64,000 bases of DNA, from assembly GCA_027485165.1 (NCBI GenBank), contig JAIXRN010000094.1:1-64000 (forward strand), read 5' to 3'. The notes below the pieces were generated by a model. The model did no database searches, was not told where the DNA came from, and saw nothing but the letters and a program-made list of their open reading frames with translations. This document shows positions 25,062-33,449 of the stretch, one piece after another (within the stretch, counting starts at the first letter, position 1; each line of letters opens with the position of its first letter). This DNA is from Rubrivivax sp. (GTDB lineage: Bacteria > Pseudomonadota > Gammaproteobacteria > Burkholderiales > Burkholderiaceae_C). A program made the position numbers and the translations under genes.

Positions 25062-27674
25062 ATGACGGGGCCCGTGGCCATGACCTCACCGCCCCAGCCA
25101 GAACTGCCGCAGCCGCCGTGGTGGCAGCGCCTGCACGGCGCGCTGATGCCTGACTACAACCGCGCCGCCACGGCCTTCTGGTGGACGGCGGTGCTGGCCG
25201 GCGGGGCGCTGCTGCTGGGCTGCCTGTTCAGCCTGTTCGGGCTCGGCTGGCAGGGCTGGCTGCAGATCGTGCTGGGGGCGGCACTGGCGCTGGGCGCCGG
25301 GCTGTTTCCGGTGCGTGTGCCGGGGGCCAAGCAGTCGTTCGTGGCCAGCGAAATCTTCATCTTCCTGCTGCTGCTGGTGCAGGGCCCGCAGGCCGCCGCG
25401 GTGGCCGCCGCGGCCGACCGCTTTGCCGGGTCCTGCCGCACATCCAAGCGCTGGACCAGCCGCATCGCCAGCCCGGCCCTGGCCACGCTGTCGGTCTTCA
25501 GCGTCGGCTGGCTGCTGCAACAGGCGCTGCAGGCATTGGCCGCGCGCGGCCAGGACGGCGCCGCCGCGGTGATGGCTGCGAGCATGGCCTTTGCGGCGCT
25601 GTTCTATGTCGTCGACGTGCTGCTGGTGGCCGGGGCACAGCGCCTGAAGCGCAACGAAGCCTTCTTCCAGTGGGCGCCGCTGTTCACCACCTTCCGCTGG
25701 GTCGGCATCGCCTATGCCGGCAGCGCCAGCGTGGCGGCGCTGCTGTTCGTCACCTGGCGGCTGCAGGGCGCCGGCGTGCTGATGGTGATGGTGCCGCTGC
25801 TGGCCATGCTGCTGGTGACCCTGCACTTCTACTTCCGCCAGCAGGAAGCGAACGAAGCCATGCGCGAAGCCCACGCTGGCGCCGCCGAACGCGAAGCCGC
25901 CATGGCCGCCGACGCGGCCGTTGCCGCCAGCCGGCACCTGCGCGAACTGCAGCTCAGCGAACACCGCTTCCACGCTGCCTTCACGCACGCCAGCATCGGC
26001 ATGGCCCTGCTGGACTTCGACGGCCGCATCCTGCAGGCCAACCCGGCGCTGGCGCAGCTGCTGGGCACGACGCAGGACGCTTTGCAGGGCCGGCCGGTGC
26101 AGGACCACTTGCAGGAAGAAGGCCGCGCCAGTTTCGAATACCACCTGGGCCTGCGCGACGAACGCCGCGCCGGGCTGCGGGCCGCGCCGCGCGACTTCGA
26201 GGCCTTCGCCACCGAAGTGCCCTGCCGCACCGCCGACGGCCGCACCGTCTGGGCGGCCCTGCACTGCAACGACTTCACCGAACCGCAGGCCGCGCAGCCG
26301 CGGCTCATCCTGCAGGCGCAGGACGTCACCGCGCGGCGCCTGGCCGAAGCCGGGCTGCAGCACCTGGCCTTCCACGACAGCCTGACCGGCCTGCCCAACC
26401 GGCGCCAGTTCATGCAACGCCTGGCCGATGCCGTGGCGCGCCACCAGGCCGACCCGGCGCAGCAGTTCGCGGTGATGTTCCTGGACTTCGACCGCTTCAA
26501 GCTGGTCAACGACAGCCTGGGCCACAACACTGGCGACACCCTGCTGGGCCAGATGGCCCATCGCATCCAGGAAAACCTGCGCCCGGCCGACCTGGTGGCG
26601 CGCCTGGGCGGCGACGAATTCGCCGTGCTGGCCGAAGGCCCGGGCCAGGAACACGACATCGTGGCCGTGGCCGACCGGCTGAAGGTCGCCCTGCAGCGCC
26701 CCTTCCGGCTGGGCGACACCGACGTGGTGTGCAGCGCCAGCATCGGCATCACCTTCAGCGCCTTCGGCTACACCAGCGCCGACGACGTGCTGCGCGACGC
26801 CGACACCGCCATGTACAAGGCCAAGAACAGCGGCCGGGCCGGCTGGGCGCTGTTCGACGCCAGCCTGCACACCGCCGTGTCCGACCGGCTGCGGCTGGAA
26901 GGCGAACTGCGCCAGGCCATCGCCGGTGGCGAACTGGCGGTCGTCTACCAGCCGCTGTTCGAACTGGCCACGGGCCGCCTGTCAGGCTTCGAAGCCCTGG
27001 TGCGCTGGCAACACCCGCAGCGCGGCGCGCTGGGGCCTGCGGCCTTCCTGCCCATGGCCGAAGAAAGCGGGCTGATGCAGCCGCTGTCGGAATTCGTGCT
27101 GCACTGCGCCTGCCAGCAGCTGCGGGCCTGGCAGCGCAGTGCGCCCGACCTGGCGGAGCTGACGATGAGCGTCAACGTCTCGGCCGGCGACCTGGCCCAC
27201 AGCGCTTTCGTGGCGCGCGTCAGCCGCGCGCTGGTGGAAGCCAGCCTGGCGCCGCAGCACCTGACGCTGGAGCTGACCGAAGGCATCCTGATGTCGCAGG
27301 TGGGCGGCGCGAACGACACCCTGGCGGCGCTGAAGCGCCTGGGCGTGCGCCTGGCGGTGGACGACTTCGGCACCGGTTATTCGTCGCTGAGCCACCTGTC
27401 CAAGCTGCCGATCGACAGCCTGAAGATCGACGCCAGCTTCGTCACCCAGCTGAGCCCCGGCAGCGACGAAGCCGCGGTGGTGCGCGCCATCATCCAGCTG
27501 GGGGCGGCACTGCGGAAGTCGGTGGTGGCCGAGGGCATCGAATCGGCCGACCAGATGCACCAGCTGCGCGCCATGGGCTGCGAACTGGGCCAGGGCTTTC
27601 ACCTGGGCACGCCGCTGACGATGCTGCAGGCTGGCGAACTGCTGCGCACACAACCGCCGGCGGCGCTGCACTGA
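25062..27674 (+). CDS. Membrane PAS-GGDEF-EAL protein (c-di-GMP turnover), paralogue 2
   Basis: 870 residues with the same plan as the gene before it: membrane sensor region (about 45-260), PAS (about 305-425, with an insert of roughly ten residues relative to the paralogue), GGDEF at 516-520 and EAL at 644-646, plus LELTEGILM and DDFGTGYSSL. The shared N-terminal LMPDYNRAA string shows tandem duplication. The start is uncertain: ATG 25062 and ATG 25080 both lack a clear SD. The 135 bases between the paralogues show no c-di-GMP riboswitch that I can recognise. Confidence 0.92.
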   Translation: MTGPVAMTSPPQPELPQPPWWQRLHGALMPDYNRAATAFWWTAVLAGGALLLGCLFSLFGLGWQGWLQIVLGAALALGAGLFPVRVPGAKQSFVASEIFIFLLLLVQGPQAAAVAAAADRFAGSCRTSKRWTSRIASPALATLSVFSVGWLLQQALQALAARGQDGAAAVMAASMAFAALFYVVDVLLVAGAQRLKRNEAFFQWAPLFTTFRWVGIAYAGSASVAALLFVTWRLQGAGVLMVMVPLLAMLLVTLHFYFRQQEANEAMREAHAGAAEREAAMAADAAVAASRHLRELQLSEHRFHAAFTHASIGMALLDFDGRILQANPALAQLLGTTQDALQGRPVQDHLQEEGRASFEYHLGLRDERRAGLRAAPRDFEAFATEVPCRTADGRTVWAALHCNDFTEPQAAQPRLILQAQDVTARRLAEAGLQHLAFHDSLTGLPNRRQFMQRLADAVARHQADPAQQFAVMFLDFDRFKLVNDSLGHNTGDTLLGQMAHRIQENLRPADLVARLGGDEFAVLAEGPGQEHDIVAVADRLKVALQRPFRLGDTDVVCSASIGITFSAFGYTSADDVLRDADTAMYKAKNSGRAGWALFDASLHTAVSDRLRLEGELRQAIAGGELAVVYQPLFELATGRLSGFEALVRWQHPQRGALGPAAFLPMAEESGLMQPLSEFVLHCACQQLRAWQRSAPDLAELTMSVNVSAGDLAHSAFVARVSRALVEASLAPQHLTLELTEGILMSQVGGANDTLAALKRLGVRLAVDDFGTGYSSLSHLSKLPIDSLKIDASFVTQLSPGSDEAAVVRAIIQLGAALRKSVVAEGIESADQMHQLRAMGCELGQGFHLGTPLTMLQAGELLRTQPPAALH

Positions 27675-27695
27675 CCCCCCCGACCGCAGGGGGGG
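27675..27695 (+). terminator. C7/G7 hairpin after the GGDEF-EAL pair
   Basis: Seven C residues directly after the stop, a GACCGCA loop and seven G residues. A strong stem without a T-run; probably the transcript end of the c-di-GMP gene pair. Confidence 0.55.
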
Positions 27696-27785
27696 CTACA
27701 GCTTAGGGGTGGGTGTTTCCGCGCTAAGGGCTTACGTTCCACGCAGGCATGTCGCCGTCGTTCGTCCAAACCGCCAGGAGAAACC

Positions 27786-28373
27786 ATGTCCCAGCCACGC
27801 TTGAAAGTCTTGATGGCAGCCGCACTGGTCGCCGCCGCGCCGCTGGCCCAGGCCACGCTCGTGTTCGGCACCTCGGGCGGCTTCGTCACCGTCACGAACA
27901 CCATCCCGATCAGTTTCACCGCCACCGGCACCGAGGCGTCTTTCCTGCGCTTCGTGTTCGAGAACGCCTACAGCGCAGCGCCTGCGGGGTCTGGCTTCTT
28001 CAACACGCAGAGCAACACCATCGGCGTTCTCGTCAACGGCGTCCCCCAGGGCTACGCCACCAATAGCCTGTGGGGCCCGTTCGGCGGCACCCTGGGCGAA
28101 ATCGACAACAACGACTTCACCATCAGCTTCACGGGCGCCATCAGCTTCGCCGTCGGCAACACCATCACGCTGGGCACCGGCACGGCGCTGACCAATGTGC
28201 CGGCCGCCTTCCTGCCGAACCTGTCGCCGCTGACCGTCATCATGACGGGCAATGGCGGCAACGCCCTGTCGGCGTCGGTGGCCGTGCCCGTACCCGAACC
28301 CGGCACCGTGGCGCTGATGCTGGCCGGCCTGGCCGCCGTTGGGGCTGTTGCCGCACGCCGCCGCGCGGCTTGA
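27786..28373 (+). CDS. PEP-CTERM sorting-domain protein
   Basis: 195 residues: Sec signal ending near PLAQA, a Gly/Thr/Asn-rich beta-type body with a choice-of-anchor-like feel, and the C-terminal signal VPEPGTVALMLAGLAAVG followed by AARRRAA. Probably processed by an exosortase and surface-exposed or linked to exopolysaccharide. AGGAG stands five bases before the ATG. Function beyond sorting is unknown. Confidence 0.88.
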   Translation: MSQPRLKVLMAAALVAAAPLAQATLVFGTSGGFVTVTNTIPISFTATGTEASFLRFVFENAYSAAPAGSGFFNTQSNTIGVLVNGVPQGYATNSLWGPFGGTLGEIDNNDFTISFTGAISFAVGNTITLGTGTALTNVPAAFLPNLSPLTVIMTGNGGNALSASVAVPVPEPGTVALMLAGLAAVGAVAARRRAA

Positions 28374-28393
28374 ACGACATCTCAAGCAACAGT

Positions 28394-28423
28394 GCCGCGG
28401 GAGCCCAGTGGGGCCCCCGCGGC
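28394..28423. terminator. Bidirectional hairpin between PEP-CTERM gene and lrp-type regulator
   Basis: GCCGCGGG at 28394-28401 pairs with CCCGCGGC at 28416-28423, extended inward by GCCC/GGGC, between two convergent genes; CCTTTAG follows on the plus strand. Confidence 0.6.
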
Positions 28424-28478
28424 CCTTTAGACCGGCCCTTCAGATCGACCCTTCCGGCCCGCCCATGACAACGGCCCT

Positions 28479-28985
28479 TCACACCGGAAGCAGCGCGGTG
28501 TTTTTCACCTCTTCCATCACGGCGTAGGTGCGCGTCTCGCGCACGCCGGGCAGCGTCCAGATCACGCTGCCGATGAATTCGCGGTAGGCCGCCATGTCGG
28601 CCACGCGCGTCTTCAGCAGGTAGTCGAAGCCGCCCGCCACCAGGTGCGCTTCCAGGATTTCCGGGCGCACCTGAACGGCGGCCTTGAAGGTGTCCATCAC
28701 GTCGTGCACCGTGCGGTCCAGCAGAATCTCGACGAACACCAGCAGCCCCGCGCCCAGCTTGGCCGGGTTCAGCCGGGCCTCATAGCCCAGGATGTAGCCC
28801 TCGCGCGTGAGACGCTTCACCCGTTCCAGCACGGCCGTGGGCGACAGGTGCACTTCCTCGGCCAGCTTCAGGTTGCTGATGCGGCCATCGGCCTGCAGCA
28901 CGCGCAGGATGCGCAGGTCGATCTTGTCGACCTTGCCTTCAAGCCGCAGCACAGCCGTGCGGGCGCTGGAATCGTCGGTGTTCAT
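28479..28985 (-). CDS. Lrp/AsnC family transcriptional regulator, probably of putA
   Basis: 168 residues: N-terminal winged helix (KIDLRILRVLQADGRISNLKL, then SPTAVLERVKRL as recognition helix) and C-terminal RAM effector domain (about 95-160). Divergent from putA across 190 bases. In alpha-proteobacteria PutR, an Lrp-type activator, sits beside putA and responds to proline; the same role is inferred here from position. Confidence 0.9.
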   Translation of the reverse strand: MNTDDSSARTAVLRLEGKVDKIDLRILRVLQADGRISNLKLAEEVHLSPTAVLERVKRLTREGYILGYEARLNPAKLGAGLLVFVEILLDRTVHDVMDTFKAAVQVRPEILEAHLVAGGFDYLLKTRVADMAAYREFIGSVIWTLPGVRETRTYAVMEEVKNTALLPV

Positions 28986-29175
28986 GCCGAATGATTCTCC
29001 GGCAGCTGGCGCGTTTTCCGAATCCCCTGCGGTCTGTGCAGGCCTAAGCTGCGCGTCGTTCCGACATCGCCGGGGCTGCAAACATCGCCTGCAACCCCTG
29101 GCCCGATCCGGGCCTGCTCTGACGTGTTCTGGCCCGATCTGATCTGTCCGCCCCCATCCACCCGAAAGCCTCGCC

Positions 29176-32100
29176 ATGCCCGCCTTCACCGCCCCCGCCC
29201 CTCGCGCCCGCCTGCCGTTCCCGTACCGCGCCGAACAGCAGGCCCTGGGCGAAGCCCTGGCCGCGCTGCAGGGCCGGCTGGACTGGCCGGCCGTCATCGC
29301 ATCGGCCCGCCCCTGGGTGCAGGCGGTACGCGCCCAGCCGGCGCCTTTCTGGGCCATGGAAAGCCTGCTGCGCGAATACCCCATCAGCAGCGCCGAAGGC
29401 CTGGCCCTGATGCGCCTGGCCGAAGCTCTGCTGCGCGTGCCCGACGCCGAAACCGCCATCGCCCTGACGGCCGACCAGCTGGGTCGGGCCGATTTCGACG
29501 AAGCCTCTGAAGGTTCGCCCCACAAGATGCTGGCCAACCTGTCGGCCAGCGCCATCGCGCTGAGCAAGAAGTTCCTGCCCGAGAGCAACAACCCACCCGG
29601 CCTGCTGCAGCGCCTGGGCTCGCGCACCGTGGTCGCGGCCACCGTGCGCGCCATCCAGCTGCTGGGTCGGCAGTTCGTGCTGGGGCGCAGCATCGAGGAA
29701 GCGATGGGTGAAGCGGCCAGCCAGAAGAAGGCCCTGGGCCAGCTGCGCTTCAGCTACGACATGCTGGGCGAAGGCGCGCGCACCGAGCGCGACGCCGAAC
29801 GCTACCTGGCCAGCTACCAGCATGCCATCCAGGCGATCGCGACCGGCGGCAAGGCAGCGTCGCCGATGGCAGCCGACGGCATCTCCATCAAGCTCAGCGC
29901 GCTGTTCAGCCGCTATGAAGACGCGCAGCGCGAACGCGTCTTCGCCACCTTGCTGCCGCGCGTGCAGGGGCTGGTGGACCTGGCCGCGGCCGCCAACATC
30001 AACCTCACCATCGACGCCGAGGAAACCGACCGGCTGGAACTGTCGCTGGACGTCTTCGAAGCCCTGGCCGCCGACATCGCCGCGCGCCACCCGCAGTGGC
30101 AGGGCTTCGGCCTGGCGGTGCAGAGCTACCAGACGCGGGCGCTCAGCGTCATCGACGAAGTCGCCGCCATTGCCCGGCGCCACGGGCTGAAGTTCATGGT
30201 GCGCCTGGTCAAGGGCGCGTACTGGGACGGCGAGATCAAGCGCGCGCAGGAAGCCGGCCTGCCCGCCTACCCGGTGTTCACGCACAAGCACCACACCGAC
30301 ATCAGCTACCTGGCCTGCGCGGCGCGGCTGATCGAACACCAGGCCGTGATCTACCCGCAGTTCGCCACCCACAACGCCGGCACCGTGGCGGCCATCGTGC
30401 AGCTGGCCGAGAAGGCCGAGGCGCCTTTTGAGATGCAGCGCCTGCACGGCATGGGGGAAGGTGTGTATCGCGAAGTGCTGAAGGACGGCCGCATCCCCTG
30501 CCGCGTGTATGCGCCGGTCGGTGAACACCGCGACCTGCTGGCCTACCTGGTGCGCCGCCTGCTGGAAAACGGCGCCAACTCTTCGTTCGTGCACCAGCTG
30601 GCGGACGAACACGTCAGCGCCGAACAGCTGCTGGCGTCGCCCCTGCAGCCCAGCACCGACCCCGCACTGCCGCTGCCACCGCAGCTGTACGGCACGCAGC
30701 GGCTGAATTCCACCGGCGCCGACCTGACGGTGCTGGCGATGCGCGCACCGCTGGAAGCCGCGCTGGCCGCGGTAAAGATCGAACCCGTGCAGTTGGCCAG
30801 CGCTGCCGACGCCAGCGCCGCCATGGCCCGCCTGCATGCCGGCTTCGACAGCTGGGCCGCGCGCCCGCTGGCCGAACGCGCCACGCTGCTGCGCCTGGCC
30901 GCCGACGCGCTGGACGCGCGCCTGCCCGAGTTCTGCGCGCTGCTCGTGAAGGAAGCGCGCAAGACCATGGGCGACTGCATCGCCGAAGTGCGCGAGGCCG
31001 TCGACTTCTGCCGCTACTACGCCGACCAGGCCGAAGAACGGCTGAAAGATCAAGCGCTGCCCGGCCCCACGGGCGAAAGCAATGTGTTGCGCCTGCACGG
31101 CCGCGGCGTGTTCGTCTGCATCAGCCCCTGGAATTTCCCGCTGGCCATCTTCGCCGGCCAGGTGGTGGCGGCCCTGGTGGCGGGCAACACGGTGGCCGCG
31201 AAGCCAGCCGAGCAGACACCCGTGGTGGCACGCCGCTTTGTCGCACTGCTGCATGAAGTGGGCGTGCCGCAAGACGCCGTGGCCTGGCTGCACGGCCTGG
31301 GCGAAACCGTGGGCGCAGCCCTGGTGGCCGACCCGCGCACCGCTGGCGTGTGCTTCACCGGCAGCACCGCCGTGGCGCGCATCATCAACCGCACGCTGGC
31401 GATGAAAGACGGGGCGATCGTGCCCCTGATCGCCGAGACCGGCGGCCTGAACGCAATGATCGTCGACAGCACGGCCCTGCCCGAGCAGGTGGTGGACGCT
31501 GTCGTGCAAAGCGCCTTCCGCAGCGCCGGCCAGCGCTGCAGCGCACTGCGCCTGCTGTGCGTGCACGAAGGCATTGCCGACGGCGTGATCGAGATGCTGC
31601 GCGGCGCCCTGGCCGAGCTGGCCGTGGCCGACCCGGCGCTGCTGTCCACCGACGTGGGCCCGGTCATCGATGCCGAGGCCTACGCCGGCATCCAGGGCCA
31701 CATCCAGCGTCTGAAAAGAGCGGTAGATGGCAGCGCGAAGCTGCTGGGCGAAACGGCCGTGACATCGACCTTCCCCCAGCTGGTGGCACCTGTCGCCTTC
31801 GAACTGGCGCGCATCGCCGACCTGAAGGAAGAGATTTTCGGCCCGGTGCTGCACGTGGTGCGCTGGGGCAGTGGCGACGTGCGCGCGGTGGAAGACGTGG
31901 TGCGCCAGATCAACGCCCTGGGCTACGGCCTGACGCTGGGTGTGCAGACGCGCATCGACAGCCGCGCCGAACGGATTGCCAAGCTCGCACGCATTGGCAA
32001 CGTCTACGTCAACCGCAACATGATCGGCGCCGTGGTCGGCGTGCAGCCCTTCGGCGGCGAAGGCCTGAGCGGCACCGGCCCCAAGGCCGGCGGCCCGCAC

Positions 32101-32187
32101 TACCTGTACCGCTTCTGCGCCGAGCAGACGGTGACCATCAACACCGCTGCCGCGGGGGGCAACGCCGAGTTGCTGGCGGGCGTTTAG
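29176..32187 (+). CDS. putA: Bifunctional proline dehydrogenase / P5C dehydrogenase PutA
   Basis: 1003 residues oxidising proline to glutamate in two steps, with electrons to quinone and NAD. The FAD-dependent PRODH barrel spans about 130-450 (VRLVKGAYWDGEIKRAQ, EFATHNA-like YPQFATHNAGT). The ALDH-type domain spans about 510-1000 with SPWNFPLAIF, catalytic Glu754 (ETGGLNAMIVD) and Cys788 (SAGQRCSALR). The N-terminus lacks the ribbon-helix-helix DNA-binding domain of E. coli PutA, matching the short non-regulatory class and explaining the need for the divergent Lrp regulator. Confidence 0.95.
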   Translation: MPAFTAPAPRARLPFPYRAEQQALGEALAALQGRLDWPAVIASARPWVQAVRAQPAPFWAMESLLREYPISSAEGLALMRLAEALLRVPDAETAIALTADQLGRADFDEASEGSPHKMLANLSASAIALSKKFLPESNNPPGLLQRLGSRTVVAATVRAIQLLGRQFVLGRSIEEAMGEAASQKKALGQLRFSYDMLGEGARTERDAERYLASYQHAIQAIATGGKAASPMAADGISIKLSALFSRYEDAQRERVFATLLPRVQGLVDLAAAANINLTIDAEETDRLELSLDVFEALAADIAARHPQWQGFGLAVQSYQTRALSVIDEVAAIARRHGLKFMVRLVKGAYWDGEIKRAQEAGLPAYPVFTHKHHTDISYLACAARLIEHQAVIYPQFATHNAGTVAAIVQLAEKAEAPFEMQRLHGMGEGVYREVLKDGRIPCRVYAPVGEHRDLLAYLVRRLLENGANSSFVHQLADEHVSAEQLLASPLQPSTDPALPLPPQLYGTQRLNSTGADLTVLAMRAPLEAALAAVKIEPVQLASAADASAAMARLHAGFDSWAARPLAERATLLRLAADALDARLPEFCALLVKEARKTMGDCIAEVREAVDFCRYYADQAEERLKDQALPGPTGESNVLRLHGRGVFVCISPWNFPLAIFAGQVVAALVAGNTVAAKPAEQTPVVARRFVALLHEVGVPQDAVAWLHGLGETVGAALVADPRTAGVCFTGSTAVARIINRTLAMKDGAIVPLIAETGGLNAMIVDSTALPEQVVDAVVQSAFRSAGQRCSALRLLCVHEGIADGVIEMLRGALAELAVADPALLSTDVGPVIDAEAYAGIQGHIQRLKRAVDGSAKLLGETAVTSTFPQLVAPVAFELARIADLKEEIFGPVLHVVRWGSGDVRAVEDVVRQINALGYGLTLGVQTRIDSRAERIAKLARIGNVYVNRNMIGAVVGVQPFGGEGLSGTGPKAGGPHYLYRFCAEQTVTINTAAAGGNAELLAGV

Positions 32188-32225
32188 GCTGCCTTCCAGG
32201 CACAGGGCTTCACGGCGACTTGCCC

Positions 32226-32484
32226 AGCGGCCGCTTTCAGCTCTTGGCAGTCATTCGCTCGGACCCTTCGGCTTGTTGGCTTGGTCCCTGGGACTGCGGG
32301 GCTTGGGTGGCCCCTGGAGCGAAGTCAAGGAGGAGCCAGCGCAGTGGCCTGCAAGACCGCTGGCATGCAACGCGCTGGCGGGGGACATGAGCGGAAGGGG
32401 CCACCCGACTGCCGCAGACCCAGGGACCCTGTCGGCACGCCAAAAGGAACCCAGCGAATGACCGCCAAGGGCCGACAGCGGCCG
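32226..32484. repeat. Long imperfect inverted-repeat element (MITE-like) between putA and cnoX
   Basis: Two ~90-bp arms (32226-32315 and 32395-32484) are inverted copies with roughly three quarters identity. Both read GCGGCCGCT, then TTGGC(A/G)GTCATTCGCT, GGTCCCTGGG, CTGCGG and GGGTGGCCCC when the right arm is reverse-complemented. The 79-bp centre holds its own hairpin: GCCAGCGC at 32335-32342 and GCGCTGGC at 32372-32379. There is no convincing gene. It separates two convergent genes and may end both transcripts. Arm divergence indicates an old element or one kept by structure. Confidence 0.75.
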
Positions 32485-32494
32485 CCAGAATGAA

Positions 32495-33433
32495 TCAGTT
32501 CAAGTACATGCCCAGGTAGCGCCGACCCCAGCTCACCGCATCGGCATCGGGGCAGGCGTCGAACCAATCGATCAGCTGCTTGCGGGCGCGTTCCCGGTCG
32601 GGCTTGCCTTCGGCCTTGTCGCGCAGCACCACGTCCAGCAGCTGTTCGAAGCCAGCGCGGAAGTTGCCTTCGAAGACGCGGATCGCGCCGAGCGCGAAAC
32701 GGGCTTCGAAATCGCGCGGGTTGGCCGCGATGCGGGCTTCCAGCGCGGCGGGGTCGCCTTGCGGCCGGTTGCGGGCCAGATCGATGCGCTTTTGCAGCGG
32801 CGCGTGGCGGGCCGTGCGTTCGGCGGTGGCGATGCCGTCCAGCAAGGCCTGGGCTTCGTCCAGTTCGCCGCGGGCCACCAGGCGTTCGGCCAGGTCCAGG
32901 GTGATCTCGGCGTGGCCAGGCAGTTCAGCCAGGGCCTGGCGCAGCAGGGCTTCGGCTTCTGCGGGTTCCAGTGCTGCGGCTTCGTCGCGCAGGGCCTGCA
33001 CGGGGTCTATCTGCGGGCCCAGGTGCTTGTCCAGGAACTCGCGCAGTTTGCCTTCCGGCAGCGCGCCGGTGAACTGGTCCACTGGCCGGCCACCCACGAA
33101 CAGGAAGCACTGCGGGATGCTGCGGATGCGCAGCGCGGCACTGATCTGCGGCGCCTCGTCGGTGTTCAGCTTGGCCAGCACGAAGCGGCCGCCATAGGCC
33201 TGCGCCAGCTTTTCCAGCACCGGGCCCAGGCTTTTGCAGGGCCCGCACCAGGGCGCCCAGCAGTCCAGCAGCACCGGCACCTGCATCGACAGTTCCAGCA
33301 CCTGGGATTCGAAGTCGGCTTCGCTGACGTCGAAGACAAAGCTTTCCTCGGCCGGCGCAGCCGCGGCTGCGGCCGGCGCAGGCGCGGGCGTTGCGCCCAG
33401 GCTCATGTTCCAGCTGTTGGTGTTCCAGTTCAT
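32495..33433 (-). CDS. cnoX: Thioredoxin-fold chaperone CnoX/YbbN family
   Basis: 312 residues: N-terminal thioredoxin domain (about 30-145) with active site WCGPC, then an all-helical TPR-like C-terminal half ending in the DUF-type QLIDWFDACPDADAVSWGRRYL-like segment. YbbN/CnoX couples redox protection with GroEL and DnaK handover under bleach stress; E. coli has SxxC whereas this one keeps CxxC, so it may also be a disulfide reductase. ATG 33433 or ATG 33406 may be the start; neither has a strong SD. Confidence 0.9.
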   Translation of the reverse strand: MNWNTNSWNMSLGATPAPAPAAAAAAPAEESFVFDVSEADFESQVLELSMQVPVLLDCWAPWCGPCKSLGPVLEKLAQAYGGRFVLAKLNTDEAPQISAALRIRSIPQCFLFVGGRPVDQFTGALPEGKLREFLDKHLGPQIDPVQALRDEAAALEPAEAEALLRQALAELPGHAEITLDLAERLVARGELDEAQALLDGIATAERTARHAPLQKRIDLARNRPQGDPAALEARIAANPRDFEARFALGAIRVFEGNFRAGFEQLLDVVLRDKAEGKPDRERARKQLIDWFDACPDADAVSWGRRYLGMYLN

Positions 33434-33449
33434 GGCCGCGGGCGCTGCT

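Noticed and set aside
29044..32100. A ~1000-codon open frame antisense to putA
   Set aside because: The same GC-driven shadow effect; putA on the other strand has intact catalytic motifs and a clear start.
32237..32567. Short open frames of 60-80 codons within the inverted-repeat element
   Set aside because: They cross the repeat arms, have no SD or family, and their sequence is dictated by the palindrome.
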